Assembly (NCBI GenBank): GCA_029260985.1
Contig: JAJDCE010000035.1
Span: 1-18,774 of the forward strand
Direction of reading: 5' to 3'
DNA from: Patescibacteria group bacterium
GTDB lineage: Bacteria > Patescibacteriota > Gracilibacteria > UM-FILTER-43-11
Length of the DNA stretch: 18,774 nt
Position numbers and translations under genes: made by a program. The notes under the pieces are model-generated. The model did not search any database. It was given only the letters and a program-made list of their open reading frames with translations, and had not been told where the DNA came from. The first letter of the stretch is position 1. The number at the start of each line of letters is the position of its first letter. Below, in pieces: positions 7,532-16,255 of this stretch.

Positions 7532-7564
7532 ATTATACGATACTTATTCCAAATTATTATACCA
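7532..7564 (-). promoter_or_regulatory. Tandem -10 boxes upstream of the 129-aa gene
   Basis: Two perfect TATAAT hexamers on the minus strand, at 7561-7556 and 7537-7532, are 24 bases apart. The distal one is an extended -10 (TGG before TATAAT); the proximal one has no TG and its -35 region would be the distal -10. Predicted leaders are about 45 and 21 bases. No good TTGACA-like -35 is seen for either. Confidence 0.5.
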
Positions 7565-7610
7565 TTAGAAAATGAAAATTGAAAACTCCACTATCCTCCC
7601 ACCATCGGAA

Positions 7611-10600
7611 TTAATAACTCTGCCCCGTCGTACACGTTCCACTAGCCGTGGTCGCAAACGTAGTCTGCCCTGTATAAGACCCCACTGCCTGACTGGAAGG
7701 TATCCTCAGCTTCCAGAACACAGACTCATTAGTCGTAGTAAGAGTATGATCATTTCTAATAGCAATATCCCTGTTTAAACATCCTCCAGCATCAGCCGTA
7801 CCACTAGCGGTATCTACTAAGGCATAAGGCCCTGCTGCCGCTGACGCATCCCAGTCAAAAGTAGAAGCATTATGATGCCACTTCTGCTGAGCCACTCCAA
7901 TACTACTACCACTACACGTAGGGAAGTCAGTGCACATATCATCTCCATCAATATACATATCCAGTATCTGGTTCCCCACATTCCCCATTGATGTTTCAGC
8001 ACCACTTGAAGTTCCACCAATCGCTACCGTTCCGTAAGCAATACTAGCCTCTGTCACATCTATTCCCTGTAACGCTGCAAAGGTTAAGTTGACACTGCTA
8101 TCTAAAAACCCTGTTTCTTGCCCCAACCCATCTGTAGGCTTAGCATGAACTTCCCAATTGGCAGAAGCATTGGTATTAAACCAAACCGTCACCGAACAAT
8201 CTGCACCCAAACCACTATCTGTTCCAGTTGCTGTCTTGCCCGTACCCGGCGTACTCACTAAAGTTAAAGTACACGTCGCGTCAACATAACAGTCATTCTC
8301 ATCAGAAGTACAATTATTAGCAATAGCAGTATCATCAAACAAAACTCCTTCCACTCCTGTCACATCGTTATCTCCATTATCATCCGTAAACGCAACAGAG
8401 AAATCTATAACATCACTTCCACCTGCTGTCAGTGACGGAGTATCCGTTGCGGTATACGAAGTCAAAGCTGGCGCTACATCTGTGACGGTAAATGTCTGTG
8501 TTTCAGTCCCCGTAGCAGGGAAACTATGATTATCTTCCACATACACCTTCACATCATACGTCCCATGCGCTGTAGGAACAGAAACTATACTTTGAGTATC
8601 ATCACAAGTTGCATCGGTGGTGGTTGGGTTAACGCCTGTATGACTGCAAAGGAGTGTTCCATTGGTACAAGCATCACTTTCATAGTTAAAGGCAGTTGTT
8701 ACGCCACCCATATCTGCTTCACCTGAACAGATGTATATATTCATCGTATCCTGACCATTATCAGTATCACTATCTGCCAGATTAGCCTGAGGAATGGTAA
8801 ACCTGACCGTATCTCCAGGCTCAATAGTCCCTGAGGCATCGTCTGTAAATGTTACGGAACCGAAAGTTCCAGCATGATCCACTTTGAAAGGAGATTTAGC
8901 ATTATCATCACCACCTGCAAGGGTTGCACCACTTACAGAGCAGTTGGCACAGGTGCCTATAGCCATATCAACACTTAAACCACTAACTCCCGCTGTATCT
9001 GCATACACATAAACCACATTACTTCTCACAATCATATGAGAAAAAGAACCAGCTTCAGCAGCCGCTAAGCTGGAAGCCGCATCATTTCCATCCTCATCAG
9101 CAGATACATCAATACAGGTTCCCGCTCCCACGCACCCATCACCTCCGGTATCGAACCGGTATTGAGTAAGATCGATAGTGATGTCATCTTCATCAGCGGG
9201 TACATCCGCAAAGGTAACAGTTCCCACCGCTAGCCCCTGATCCCCGCTGCCATTGGCTGGATAACACGATCCTCCTGCAACCTTGTCACAAATAAAGGCA
9301 TACCAGTCATTACTTTCCGGATCACCTGCAAGCGCAGTATACGTTACAGAAGCCTGAGCATCAGAATTTGCTTCCGTAGCAATAGCCCACGCTCCTCCAT
9401 CACAAGTTGGAGCCGATGCACCACCAGAAGTCACCGCATCGGTTTTACAGATCGCCATAAAGTACTGATCCGCATTCACATCCTTAGCGGTTGCTGTAAA
9501 GGTGACATCACTGCCAACAGCTGTAGGATTCCCATCGGTATCAACAGTAGCACTTCCATCAAATGATCCTCCATCCGAAGGTGTTACCGTAAACAACGGA
9601 GAAACATTCCCCACCCCAACGGTCGTCGTAATATCTTCATTAGCACTTTGTCCTTCACCTCCATATCCATCAAAATGAGGAACATCAAAAGCCAATGTAG
9701 CGCCCGCACAGGATATATTGGTGCAGGCTGGTGTTGTACCCGCATTACACACCTGACCATTGGTCTTAATATCATTTAAACTAGTGTAGTGAGCATTCGC
9801 ATAATAAATCGTATAACTGTCACAGCCATCCACAGTAATGTTAACGGTAGCTGAAAAACCACTGACTGTACCCGTGTCGTTAGAAAGAGAATCTTTTACA
9901 TTAGCTGGGTCCATGCTCACATAACCTGTTCCAAAACTCACATAACTATCATAATTCTCTCCTTCTGCATCCACAGTAGCCCCCGTCCAGGTAATAGAGG
10001 CATTGCTGTTTGCCAACTTCATATTAGAGATCGCTGTATAATCCGATAACGCATTAAAATCCGTAGTGCCATTTCCGGTAGGAAAATTGGTTGATAGCGG
10101 CTGTTTTTGGACAAAAACAATTGAACCCACTGAGCCAGCATTTACACCAGTGCCTCCATTTACCTGTCTTGTGTAGGTCGAATTATCGGTTCCATAATAA
10201 ATTGCAATCCGACCGCCCCCTCCACCTCCACCATAAGTAACAGTACCATTAGAGCCATTTGCACTGATCGTAGCTGTTCCAGCTAAAGTTTCCCCATCTA
10301 ACCAAATAGATCCTCCAGCCCCACCACCACCACGACAGGTAATTGTGCTAGAATCGCCATTTGCTGATATATTTGCATTTATGGTTAATGTGCCGCTAGT
10401 AACTAATTTAATAACACCGCCTCCAAGGCCACCAACACCACAATTGCCACCACCACCAGATCCCATAGTAATTGGATGATCCTCATCTCCATATGCAGTA
10501 CCTCCAGCTACAGCTGAACCAGCTCCACCATTACCCCCATGTGCGCCACCCCCAGGACCTACAAAATCTTCTTCACCGTCTCCATCTCCTAATCCAGGGT

Positions 10601-13355
10601 CAAATCCTAAACCAGTAACACTAAACGTTGCTCCAGATTGAATATCAATGGTAGTACCGCTTAAATTCACTTCATACGTTTTAGATGAAGAATTGTTTCC
10701 ATGCGTTAAAGTCCCTCCACTTTGTACAGTTAGTGTACCTATATCTATTGTCCCTGCATATTCTTGAGTAAAAGTACCCCCTGACTGCACAATAATATCA
10801 GCACCAGATAGTTCGCCAGCAGCCATAGGCACCAGTGTCCCCGTTGAGCCAATGGTCACATCAGTTATAGGCGAACCAAAAAACCCACTACCATAATCAA
10901 ACGTTGAATCAGTTAGGGTAAAGTCGGTCCAATTCGCGATTGAGCCACTATTTTGTAGAGTTAAATCCAAGCCATTAAGGGTATAAACTCCAGAGGAGTG
11001 AGGAGGGTAAAATATTCCACCATCAATTGTTAGCGAAGGTTGGGTAGTACCACCACCTGTTAGTGTGCCACCAGATGCAACGGTAAGATTTGATGTGCTC
11101 GGAAACTCATAATCAGCCCCGTCTCTAATCGTAATATTGTCGAAAGTATACGAGTCACCTGCCACCTGAAGGGTTTCCTGATCAGTAGTATAGTCATTAT
11201 TATCCACAATTAAATCTCCATTAGTAGCACCTGAAGCTTTCGTGTAAATAGTTCCCGCACCACCAATACCCGCGTCTCGAACCCATGCTTGACTGCCTCC
11301 ATACGCCTGAATTTTATCTCCACTAATAATGGTAGAAGAATCAGTGGTGTAATAAATAGCCACCCTTCCACCCCCGCCTCCTCCACCTTCAGTCGAGGCA
11401 ATACCTCCATCAGCGGTTATCGTTCCAGCACCCGCGAGCGTTCCAGCATCAAGCCAAACCGCACCTCCAGATCCACCCCCTCCACGACAACCAGTGCCAC
11501 TATTTCCATCTGCTGTTATAGATCCATTAAGGGTAAGTGTACCACTAGCAACTAGCTTAACAGCTCCCGCACCCGCACCACCTGGTCCACAGGCATTACC
11601 ACCTCCGGATCCTAAAGTTGCAGGTGAGGTAACTGAACCATAGGTTGAACCACCAACACCAGAAGCACTACTAGCTCCACCTGTTCCTCCCGTACCACCA
11701 TGACTCCCCCCTCCATCACCTGCAAAGTCATCCGTCCCAGCGCCTGTCCCTTCAGAAACGGCATATCCTTTTCCATCCACATTTACAGTGCCTCCCGACT
11801 GTATATCAATCGTTGCAGAGCTTAAATTAAGTTCATAACTTTTAGCAGTTGTATTAGCGGTATGTGTTAGCGTACCACCACTTTGAACAGTAATTGAAGT
11901 AGCGATGCTCACCGCACCCGTCTTTCGCTGCTCAAAGGTACCTGTATTTTGCACTGTTAAAGTCGTAACCGTTAAAGATTCCGATGCGGATTGATATATA
12001 AAAGTACTGCTCCCTCCATAACTCAAAGATGTAGCGGCAAAACCCGTACCATTATGGTGGAAGGTCGAAGAGTTACTCATAGAGAGTGAGGTGACTTCAC
12101 CAATAGCATTAAACGCTCCATTATGAGTAAAGGTAGAATTATTTAAAGTTAAGCTATTGATCACATCCACATTGCCACCATTGGTTACATCAATATCCTG
12201 AAAGGTGAAAGTGGCTGATGGCGCATCAAATTCACCTCCACTATCTATAGTTAATAATGGCTGCTGAGTGCCACCCCCAGTAAATGTACCGCCAGAAGCA
12301 ACGGTTAAAGTATGCGTATTAGGGATCACATACTCAGCCCCATCTCTAATGGTCACAGCGTCATATGTCTGACTGGCTGTTGTTGCTTGAAGCGTTTCCT
12401 GACCATCCGTTAAATCGTTATTGTCGATAATCAAATCCCCATTTGAAGCAGCTACGGCTTTGGTATAAATAGTTCCTGCACCACCTTTACCACCCGTTGT
12501 AGGGGTGCCTTGACTACCGCCATAAGCTTGGTATGTATCCCCACTTATAATCGTTGAGGAATCAGTGGTGTAAAGTATGGCAATTCTCCCTCCTCCACCT
12601 CCTCCACCTGGCGCTGTACCATTACCTCCATCAGCCGAAATAGTTCCTGCCCCCGCTAAGGTTCCTGCTGTTAAATTAACTGACCCGCCCGATCCACCTC
12701 CAGCCCTACAAGATTCACCACCTTCTCCATCAGCCGTAATTGTTCCAGAAATAGTAAGCGTTCCCGTTGCATTCAATTCTACATATCCTCCCCCACTACC
12801 CCCATTCCCACAACCACCACCTGCATCATCACCCCCTCCAGAGCCAAGAGTTGTAGGATTAGTCACTGAACCATAAGTGGTACCACCTGCTCCAGAATTG
12901 TTACCTGTACCCCCAACACCACCGTGCGCTCCTCCACCGCTACCCACCCAATCATCTGTACCTTGACCCGTACCCACTCCTTCAGCATATCCTTTGGTAT
13001 CGACATCTACTGAAGCACCTGAATAGATCATAATATCTCCTGTAGTAGTAACATCTACACCTGTAGTATCTGTTGCTGCTTGAGTTAAAACCGTTGCATC
13101 ACCCCCAACCGTACCTACAGTGAGTGAAGTAAGTGAGGCAGTAGTGGTAAGTACACAAGTCCCTGCACCCGTTAAAGTTAGATCATCACCGCTCGAAAAA
13201 TCCGTTCCCTGAGCAATATTCCTAGGACTCCCGGATGAGCAATCAATGGAAACCGGTGCTGCATAAGCAAGCTGTGGTTCTAAGCCAAGGCTCGTTAAAA
13301 CGGCAACGGTTGCCAAAACAAAAGCAGCCAGAAAAAGTGATTTTTTGAAGATCAT
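7611..13355 (-). CDS. Giant secreted modular surface protein, 1914 aa
   Basis: Exported: lysines and a hydrophobic core at residues 4-22, then a probable signal-peptidase site near AYAA (about 30-33). Residues 40-1100 are beta-helix-like, with recurrent SGGT turns (LTVQSGGTLTH, LTVASGGTFTGGG), and contain three glycine-rich modules at about 107-380, 513-785 and 900-1052. Each module has a TDD/EED-x-GGGxHGG start, a CRxGGGxGGS core and a G7-R-[IV]-AI-[LY]-Y end. Residues 1100-1914 are Ig- or cadherin-like, acidic and Asp/Thr-rich, with about 24 cysteines; the last about 150 residues resemble the beta-sandwich ends of secreted archaeal and CPR proteins. No LPXTG, SLH repeat or C-terminal membrane anchor is seen. 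Likely an adhesin or surface fibre. Start: first ATG, behind a promoter, no Shine-Dalgarno. The family is not recognised by name. Confidence 0.85.
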   Translation of the reverse strand: MIFKKSLFLAAFVLATVAVLTSLGLEPQLAYAAPVSIDCSSGSPRNIAQGTDFSSGDDLTLTGAGTCVLTTTASLTSLTVGTVGGDATVLTQAATDTTGVDVTTTGDIMIYSGASVDVDTKGYAEGVGTGQGTDDWVGSGGGAHGGVGGTGNNSGAGGTTYGSVTNPTTLGSGGGDDAGGGCGNGGSGGGYVELNATGTLTISGTITADGEGGESCRAGGGSGGSVNLTAGTLAGAGTISADGGNGTAPGGGGGGGRIAILYTTDSSTIISGDTYQAYGGSQGTPTTGGKGGAGTIYTKAVAASNGDLIIDNNDLTDGQETLQATTASQTYDAVTIRDGAEYVIPNTHTLTVASGGTFTGGGTQQPLLTIDSGGEFDAPSATFTFQDIDVTNGGNVDVINSLTLNNSTFTHNGAFNAIGEVTSLSMSNSSTFHHNGTGFAATSLSYGGSSTFIYQSASESLTVTTLTVQNTGTFEQRKTGAVSIATSITVQSGGTLTHTANTTAKSYELNLSSATIDIQSGGTVNVDGKGYAVSEGTGAGTDDFAGDGGGSHGGTGGTGGASSASGVGGSTYGSVTSPATLGSGGGNACGPGGAGAGAVKLVASGTLTLNGSITADGNSGTGCRGGGGSGGAVWLDAGTLAGAGTITADGGIASTEGGGGGGGRVAIYYTTDSSTIISGDKIQAYGGSQAWVRDAGIGGAGTIYTKASGATNGDLIVDNNDYTTDQETLQVAGDSYTFDNITIRDGADYEFPSTSNLTVASGGTLTGGGTTQPSLTIDGGIFYPPHSSGVYTLNGLDLTLQNSGSIANWTDFTLTDSTFDYGSGFFGSPITDVTIGSTGTLVPMAAGELSGADIIVQSGGTFTQEYAGTIDIGTLTVQSGGTLTHGNNSSSKTYEVNLSGTTIDIQSGATFSVTGLGFDPGLGDGDGEEDFVGPGGGAHGGNGGAGSAVAGGTAYGDEDHPITMGSGGGGNCGVGGLGGGVIKLVTSGTLTINANISANGDSSTITCRGGGGAGGSIWLDGETLAGTATISANGSNGTVTYGGGGGGGRIAIYYGTDNSTYTRQVNGGTGVNAGSVGSIVFVQKQPLSTNFPTGNGTTDFNALSDYTAISNMKLANSNASITWTGATVDAEGENYDSYVSFGTGYVSMDPANVKDSLSNDTGTVSGFSATVNITVDGCDSYTIYYANAHYTSLNDIKTNGQVCNAGTTPACTNISCAGATLAFDVPHFDGYGGEGQSANEDITTTVGVGNVSPLFTVTPSDGGSFDGSATVDTDGNPTAVGSDVTFTATAKDVNADQYFMAICKTDAVTSGGASAPTCDGGAWAIATEANSDAQASVTYTALAGDPESNDWYAFICDKVAGGSCYPANGSGDQGLAVGTVTFADVPADEDDITIDLTQYRFDTGGDGCVGAGTCIDVSADEDGNDAASSLAAAEAGSFSHMIVRSNVVYVYADTAGVSGLSVDMAIGTCANCSVSGATLAGGDDNAKSPFKVDHAGTFGSVTFTDDASGTIEPGDTVRFTIPQANLADSDTDNGQDTMNIYICSGEADMGGVTTAFNYESDACTNGTLLCSHTGVNPTTTDATCDDTQSIVSVPTAHGTYDVKVYVEDNHSFPATGTETQTFTVTDVAPALTSYTATDTPSLTAGGSDVIDFSVAFTDDNGDNDVTGVEGVLFDDTAIANNCTSDENDCYVDATCTLTLVSTPGTGKTATGTDSGLGADCSVTVWFNTNASANWEVHAKPTDGLGQETGFLDSSVNLTFAALQGIDVTEASIAYGTVAIGGTSSGAETSMGNVGNQILDMYIDGDDMCTDFPTCSGSSIGVAQQKWHHNASTFDWDASAAAGPYALVDTASGTADAGGCLNRDIAIRNDHTLTTTNESVFWKLRIPSSQAVGSYTGQTTFATTASGTCTTGQSY
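10200..10658 (-). repeat. Glycine-rich module C of the giant protein
   Basis: Encodes about residues 900-1052. It has the same order of elements as modules A and B (VNLSGTTIDIQSG, GGGAHGG, paired cysteines Cys972 and Cys1007, LAGTATISANG, G7-R-IAIYY) but lacks the downstream IYTKA...NGDL part and the long VASGGT stretch, so it is the shortened last copy. Confidence 0.8.
11001..11819 (-). repeat. Glycine-rich module B of the giant protein
   Basis: Encodes about residues 513-785. It closely matches module A, including TTDSSTIISGD, QAYGGSQ, GGAGTIYTKA, NGDLIVDNND, ETLQ and ITIRDGA, and carries the cysteine pair Cys589 and Cys623. Divergence from A is well past identity, so the duplication is not recent. 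Confidence 0.85.
12216..13037 (-). repeat. Glycine-rich module A of the giant protein
   Basis: Encodes about residues 107-380. Starts with TTTGDIMIYSGASVDVDTKGYA, then the glycine-rich core with Cys182 and Cys216, then TTDSSTIISGD, QAYGGSQ, GGAGTIYTKA, NGDLIIDNND, ETLQ, VTIRDGA and LTVASGGTFTGGG. The opposite strand of the poly-Gly part yields a proline-rich open frame that is only a shadow. Confidence 0.85.
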
Positions 13356-13384
13356 GATTTTAGTTTAGTTTTTATTCCCCTATA

Positions 13385-13413
13385 TAAATACCACACTTTA
13401 GAAGTAAAAACAA
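13385..13413 (-). promoter_or_regulatory. Probable promoter of the giant surface protein
   Basis: On the minus strand TTGTTT (13413-13408), 17-bp spacer, TATTTA (13390-13385). The predicted start is near 13378, about 23 bases before the ATG. Both hexamers are imperfect. It lies in the 76-base gap after the nucleotidyltransferase stop. Confidence 0.5.
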
Positions 13414-13431
13414 ACCAAAACCAATCAATGC

Positions 13432-14379
13432 TCACCGTTCAATTTTCATTCCCTGCCGAATCATCTTTCGGTTAAGGTCAATATCTTTAAGATGGCAGTT
13501 TTCATCAATAATACAATTCCTGAGCACACAATTTTCCACCGTTGAACCTTTAAGAATGACAGAATCCTGAACAGTGGAATTTTTGATCGCCACTCCATCC
13601 CCTAAATAAACCCCGCCGATAAATTCATTTTCACCCTCCTTATTCACTGTCCCACATTCAATAACATGATCATGCAGTAGTGATTTATTGGCAGTGAGAT
13701 ATCCATCAAAGGAGCCCACATCAAACCATTTTTCGCTGAAAGAATACACATCAATGGAATCTCCCTTTTGCAATAAATACTCAAAAATACCTCCCAAATC
13801 ATCATTCTTTTCCTTAGCGTAATCAACGATGTCATTGAGGTTTTTGGCAGGGAAAATATAACAACCAGTGCTTACTAAAGTACTTTTAGGCTCTTGAGGT
13901 TTTTCCTGAAACTCGACAACTTGACCATCTTTTTCCACCACCACCCCAAACTTCCGGGCCGCTTTTAAATCATCAATATCATAAGCCGCCAAAAGAGGAT
14001 TGCCTTTAAAAGAGTCGATAAAATCCGTAAGCTTAAAACCAAAATAATTATCTCCGGCAATCAACATCAAGTCTTCATTAATACTCTCTTTCCCAACCAC
14101 TAAGGCTGTAGCTCCCAAAGCTCCTTTTTTAAATTGATCATCCGTAGAGTCTTCCACAAAGATTTTGATCGGCCGATCCGAATAATCCGCTTTCCATTTT
14201 TTAAACGCTTCCTCAAAAACCGCATTAGTGGAAATAATGATTTCTAAATCTTTAGGTAGCCCGTCAACAATATGAGAGATAAGCGGCCGGTCTTTTAAAT
14301 GCAGAAGCGGCTTCGCTTTGCTCTCCGTAAGCGGCCAAAGCCTTGTCGCAAACCCCCCTGCTAATATTATACATTTCAT
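13432..14379 (-). CDS. Sugar-1-phosphate nucleotidyltransferase, 315 aa
   Basis: Catalyses formation of an NDP-sugar from NTP and sugar-1-phosphate in the cytoplasm, feeding cell-surface glycan (or glucan) synthesis. An N-terminal Rossmann-like domain shows LAGGFATRLWPLT (6-18) with Lys23-Pro24 (the family usually has GGxGTRLxPLT; here Ala replaces the second conserved Gly), the metal-binding AGDN (108-111), FQEKP (157-161) and WFDVGSFDGYL (218-228). The end (about 253-300) is a short left-handed beta-helix of hexapeptide type (VAIKNSTVQDSVILKGSTV). Length fits RmlA/GlgC/GMP relatives, but base and sugar specificity cannot be read off. It ends in TGA. It lies 122 bases after the membrane glycosylphosphotransferase-like gene, separated by a repeat dyad that makes up its 5' leader. 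Confidence 0.87.
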   Translation of the reverse strand: MKCIILAGGFATRLWPLTESKAKPLLHLKDRPLISHIVDGLPKDLEIIISTNAVFEEAFKKWKADYSDRPIKIFVEDSTDDQFKKGALGATALVVGKESINEDLMLIAGDNYFGFKLTDFIDSFKGNPLLAAYDIDDLKAARKFGVVVEKDGQVVEFQEKPQEPKSTLVSTGCYIFPAKNLNDIVDYAKEKNDDLGGIFEYLLQKGDSIDVYSFSEKWFDVGSFDGYLTANKSLLHDHVIECGTVNKEGENEFIGGVYLGDGVAIKNSTVQDSVILKGSTVENCVLRNCIIDENCHLKDIDLNRKMIRQGMKIER

Positions 14380-14381
14380 GT

Positions 14382-14488
14382 TTCAAATTGTGGGTCAAAT
14401 TGTGGGTCAAATTGTGGATCAAATTGTTGTAGTATTACAACCACTACTTGATCCACAAAGCGAAGCGATGATCCACAAGCTGATCCAC
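14382..14488. repeat. 12-bp tandem repeats and opposing GTGGRTCA dyad
   Basis: On the + strand four 12-bp units (TTCAAATTGTGG, GTCAAATTGTGG twice, ATCAAATTGTTG) run from 14382 to 14429. The embedded octamer GTGGRTCA occurs at 14390, 14402 and 14414. A hairpin GTTGTA-GTAT-TACAAC (14426-14441) follows, then the octamer in inverted orientation, TGATCCAC, at 14449, 14469 and 14481. So three sites face three inverted sites around a central stem. It fills the gap between two minus-strand genes and forms the leader of the nucleotidyltransferase. Operator, RNA structure or recombination relic are all open. Confidence 0.8.
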
Positions 14489-14501
14489 GATAGGAAATAA
14501 A

Positions 14502-15323
14502 TTACCAGATACGATCCCACCACCCTTTCTTCATCTTCACTTTCAGAAAAGGCTGCCCTTCAACTTCTTCAATATTTTGATGACCTTGAAAGATGCCCAA
14601 AAGCTCAGGTGGCATGATGTATTTAATATTGTTCTGAAGAGCATAATTGATGATATTGAGCGCCTGCTCCAAATGGTCTACTTGTAAGATATGATCAATA
14701 TTGTGCTGAGCAATAGCCTTTTCAAATAAATTCATTTTACCCACCACGGGCACACCGGCAATTGCGGATTTTCCAGAACCAAAAGCATCAATAATCGCCA
14801 CAGGTTTAATATGAGATTTAGTTTTTAAGAGATGCTTAATTAGCTGTTCTGCGGGACGATTAGCCCCAATCACTAAAGTGCGATAGACCCCGATTTCCCG
14901 CTCAGCGCTCTTTTGTAAAATCCACCTGAAAATCCGATGCCAGAAATAAACAAACAGAAAGGTAAGAAGAAAAATATAAACGAGAATAAGGCGGGAGAAG
15001 AAATTCCGATAAGCAAAATAATAAAGCACCATAAAAACCGCCACATTTACGATCGAAACAAAGGCAATCCGTTGAATATGCCGAAAACTATTGATCTGCT
15101 GAGATAGTTTGTAGGTACGGGCGAAGAACATGAAAAGCAATGTGATCGGTGTCGTGATAGCTCCGATAATCATGTACTGGTCGAAAGGGAAGTCGGTTGA
15201 AAATATAAAGCCAATGCGGAGGAAGTAGGCTAGTGCAAAAGCACCGAGTATCAGAAGTCCGTCGACGACAATTTGAAGAATTTTGAGCTTAATCAGTTGA
15301 GAATTCATGCGGTTATTATACAT
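14502..15323 (-). CDS. Membrane protein, N-terminal half of a glycosylphosphotransferase, 273 aa
   Basis: Resembles the N-terminal part of polyprenyl-phosphate glycosylphosphotransferases (WbaP/WcaJ type): four membrane helices at about 12-36, 47-68, 87-106 and 109-133, then a Rossmann-like CoA_binding_3-type domain starting at YRTLVIGANRPAEQLIKHL (about 147-165). The protein stops at KKGWWDRIW, which is where full-length relatives continue into the catalytic sugar-transferase domain (KRxFD...). So the catalytic part is missing, and it is either a truncated gene or a stand-alone regulatory partner. ATG at 15323 overlaps the HtpX stop (TAATG), suggesting coupling. Met6 at 15308, preceded by TATAAT, is an alternative start. 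After the TAA the frame stays open for 41 codons through the 12-bp repeats, which read as repeated FDPQ. Confidence 0.75.
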   Translation of the reverse strand: MYNNRMNSQLIKLKILQIVVDGLLILGAFALAYFLRIGFIFSTDFPFDQYMIIGAITTPITLLFMFFARTYKLSQQINSFRHIQRIAFVSIVNVAVFMVLYYFAYRNFFSRLILVYIFLLTFLFVYFWHRIFRWILQKSAEREIGVYRTLVIGANRPAEQLIKHLLKTKSHIKPVAIIDAFGSGKSAIAGVPVVGKMNLFEKAIAQHNIDHILQVDHLEQALNIINYALQNNIKYIMPPELLGIFQGHQNIEEVEGQPFLKVKMKKGWWDRIW

Positions 15324-16237
15324 TAATTTCCCATGTGCCGAAGCCTAGCAATCCTTTCTTGCACGGGTGGGTGGGTCGAAAACATTTTATTGAGCCATTT
15401 GCCAGCATGGGCATTGCGGAGGGGATTTTCAATATACAGATGGGCCGTCGCTTTATTTGCCACCTCAAGGGGTTCGCGGTCGTGGGATATTTTCTCTAGC
15501 GCCTTAGCCAATCCCTCCGGATGCCGGGTTAAAAGCGAACCGCTCGCGTCTGCCAGGAACTCTCGTTCTCGGGAAATAGCTAAATGCATAATCTTAGCGA
15601 TAATGGGGCTAAGAATAGCCAAAACAACGCCGACAAGTATCAGAATTGCACCACCTTTACCACTACTTCTGGATCGACGACTTCGCCTGCCGTAAAACAT
15701 CGACCTTAGAAAAATATCTGAAACCAGAGCAATTAATCCAACTAGGGCAACGGTTATGCTCTGAAGCCGAATATCATAATTTTTCACATGCGAAAGCTCA
15801 TGAGCCATCACTCCTTCAAGTTCTGATTTTTCCAGTTTGTCCAATAAGCCCTTGGTGATCGCTACTGCCGCATGTCGGGGGTCACGGCCAGTCGCAAAAG
15901 CATTCAGGGCCGTATCATCAATTAAATAAATCTTGGGGGTTGGAACACCTCCCGCAATACTCAAATTTTCAACCACGCGATAAAGCTCAGGTTGCTCCCG
16001 CTTCTTAATTTCTTTTGCATGTGCAATCGCAAGAGTCAGCTTTCCTGCTGAGTAATAACTGATGGCTGCATAAATCATCGCCCCAATCCCAAAAACCCCC
16101 ATTATCCCAATGGCAGCATCTTCATTTCCCTCCCCGTAAACAAGCCCGAACACATATCCAACCCCCAAAAAGAAGGTGATAAATGAGATGAGGACGAACC
16201 AGGTATTCCGTTTATTTGCAGAGATTTGTTTATACAT
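15323..16237 (-). CDS. htpX: HtpX-like M48 zinc metalloprotease, 304 aa
   Basis: A membrane-bound zinc endopeptidase that degrades misfolded membrane proteins, with the active site facing the cytoplasm. Visible are the HELSH motif (146-150) with catalytic Glu147, the third zinc ligand Glu226 in SREREFLAD, and the C-terminal STHPPVQERIARLR signature (287-300). Membrane helices lie at about 12-34, 42-62, 160-180 and 198-217. The length matches HtpX. Its stop overlaps the start of the next gene by one base. It follows the SLH protease, separated by an 83-bp palindromic element. No Shine-Dalgarno precedes the ATG and no convincing promoter is seen within the element. Confidence 0.93.
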   Translation of the reverse strand: MYKQISANKRNTWFVLISFITFFLGVGYVFGLVYGEGNEDAAIGIMGVFGIGAMIYAAISYYSAGKLTLAIAHAKEIKKREQPELYRVVENLSIAGGVPTPKIYLIDDTALNAFATGRDPRHAAVAITKGLLDKLEKSELEGVMAHELSHVKNYDIRLQSITVALVGLIALVSDIFLRSMFYGRRSRRSRSSGKGGAILILVGVVLAILSPIIAKIMHLAISREREFLADASGSLLTRHPEGLAKALEKISHDREPLEVANKATAHLYIENPLRNAHAGKWLNKMFSTHPPVQERIARLRHMGN

Positions 16238-16255
16238 GTTCTAAGGTTGACCTAG

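Noticed and set aside
12577..12876. Open + frame with a long proline run
   Set aside because: It is the reverse complement of the poly-glycine module of the giant surface gene; GGN codons give CCN on the other strand. No start signal.
13432..13434. TGA read as glycine (genetic code 25)
   Set aside because: All genes are full length under the standard code, and reading through this TGA gives only a short hydrophobic tail unlike the family.
14382..14488. CRISPR array
   Set aside because: The repeats are 8-12 bp with no unique spacers of 25-40 bp, and no cas gene is nearby.
14318..14500. Open + frame with repeated GQIV
   Set aside because: It arises from the 12-bp repeats read on the opposite strand and overlaps the nucleotidyltransferase gene; no ribosome site or family.
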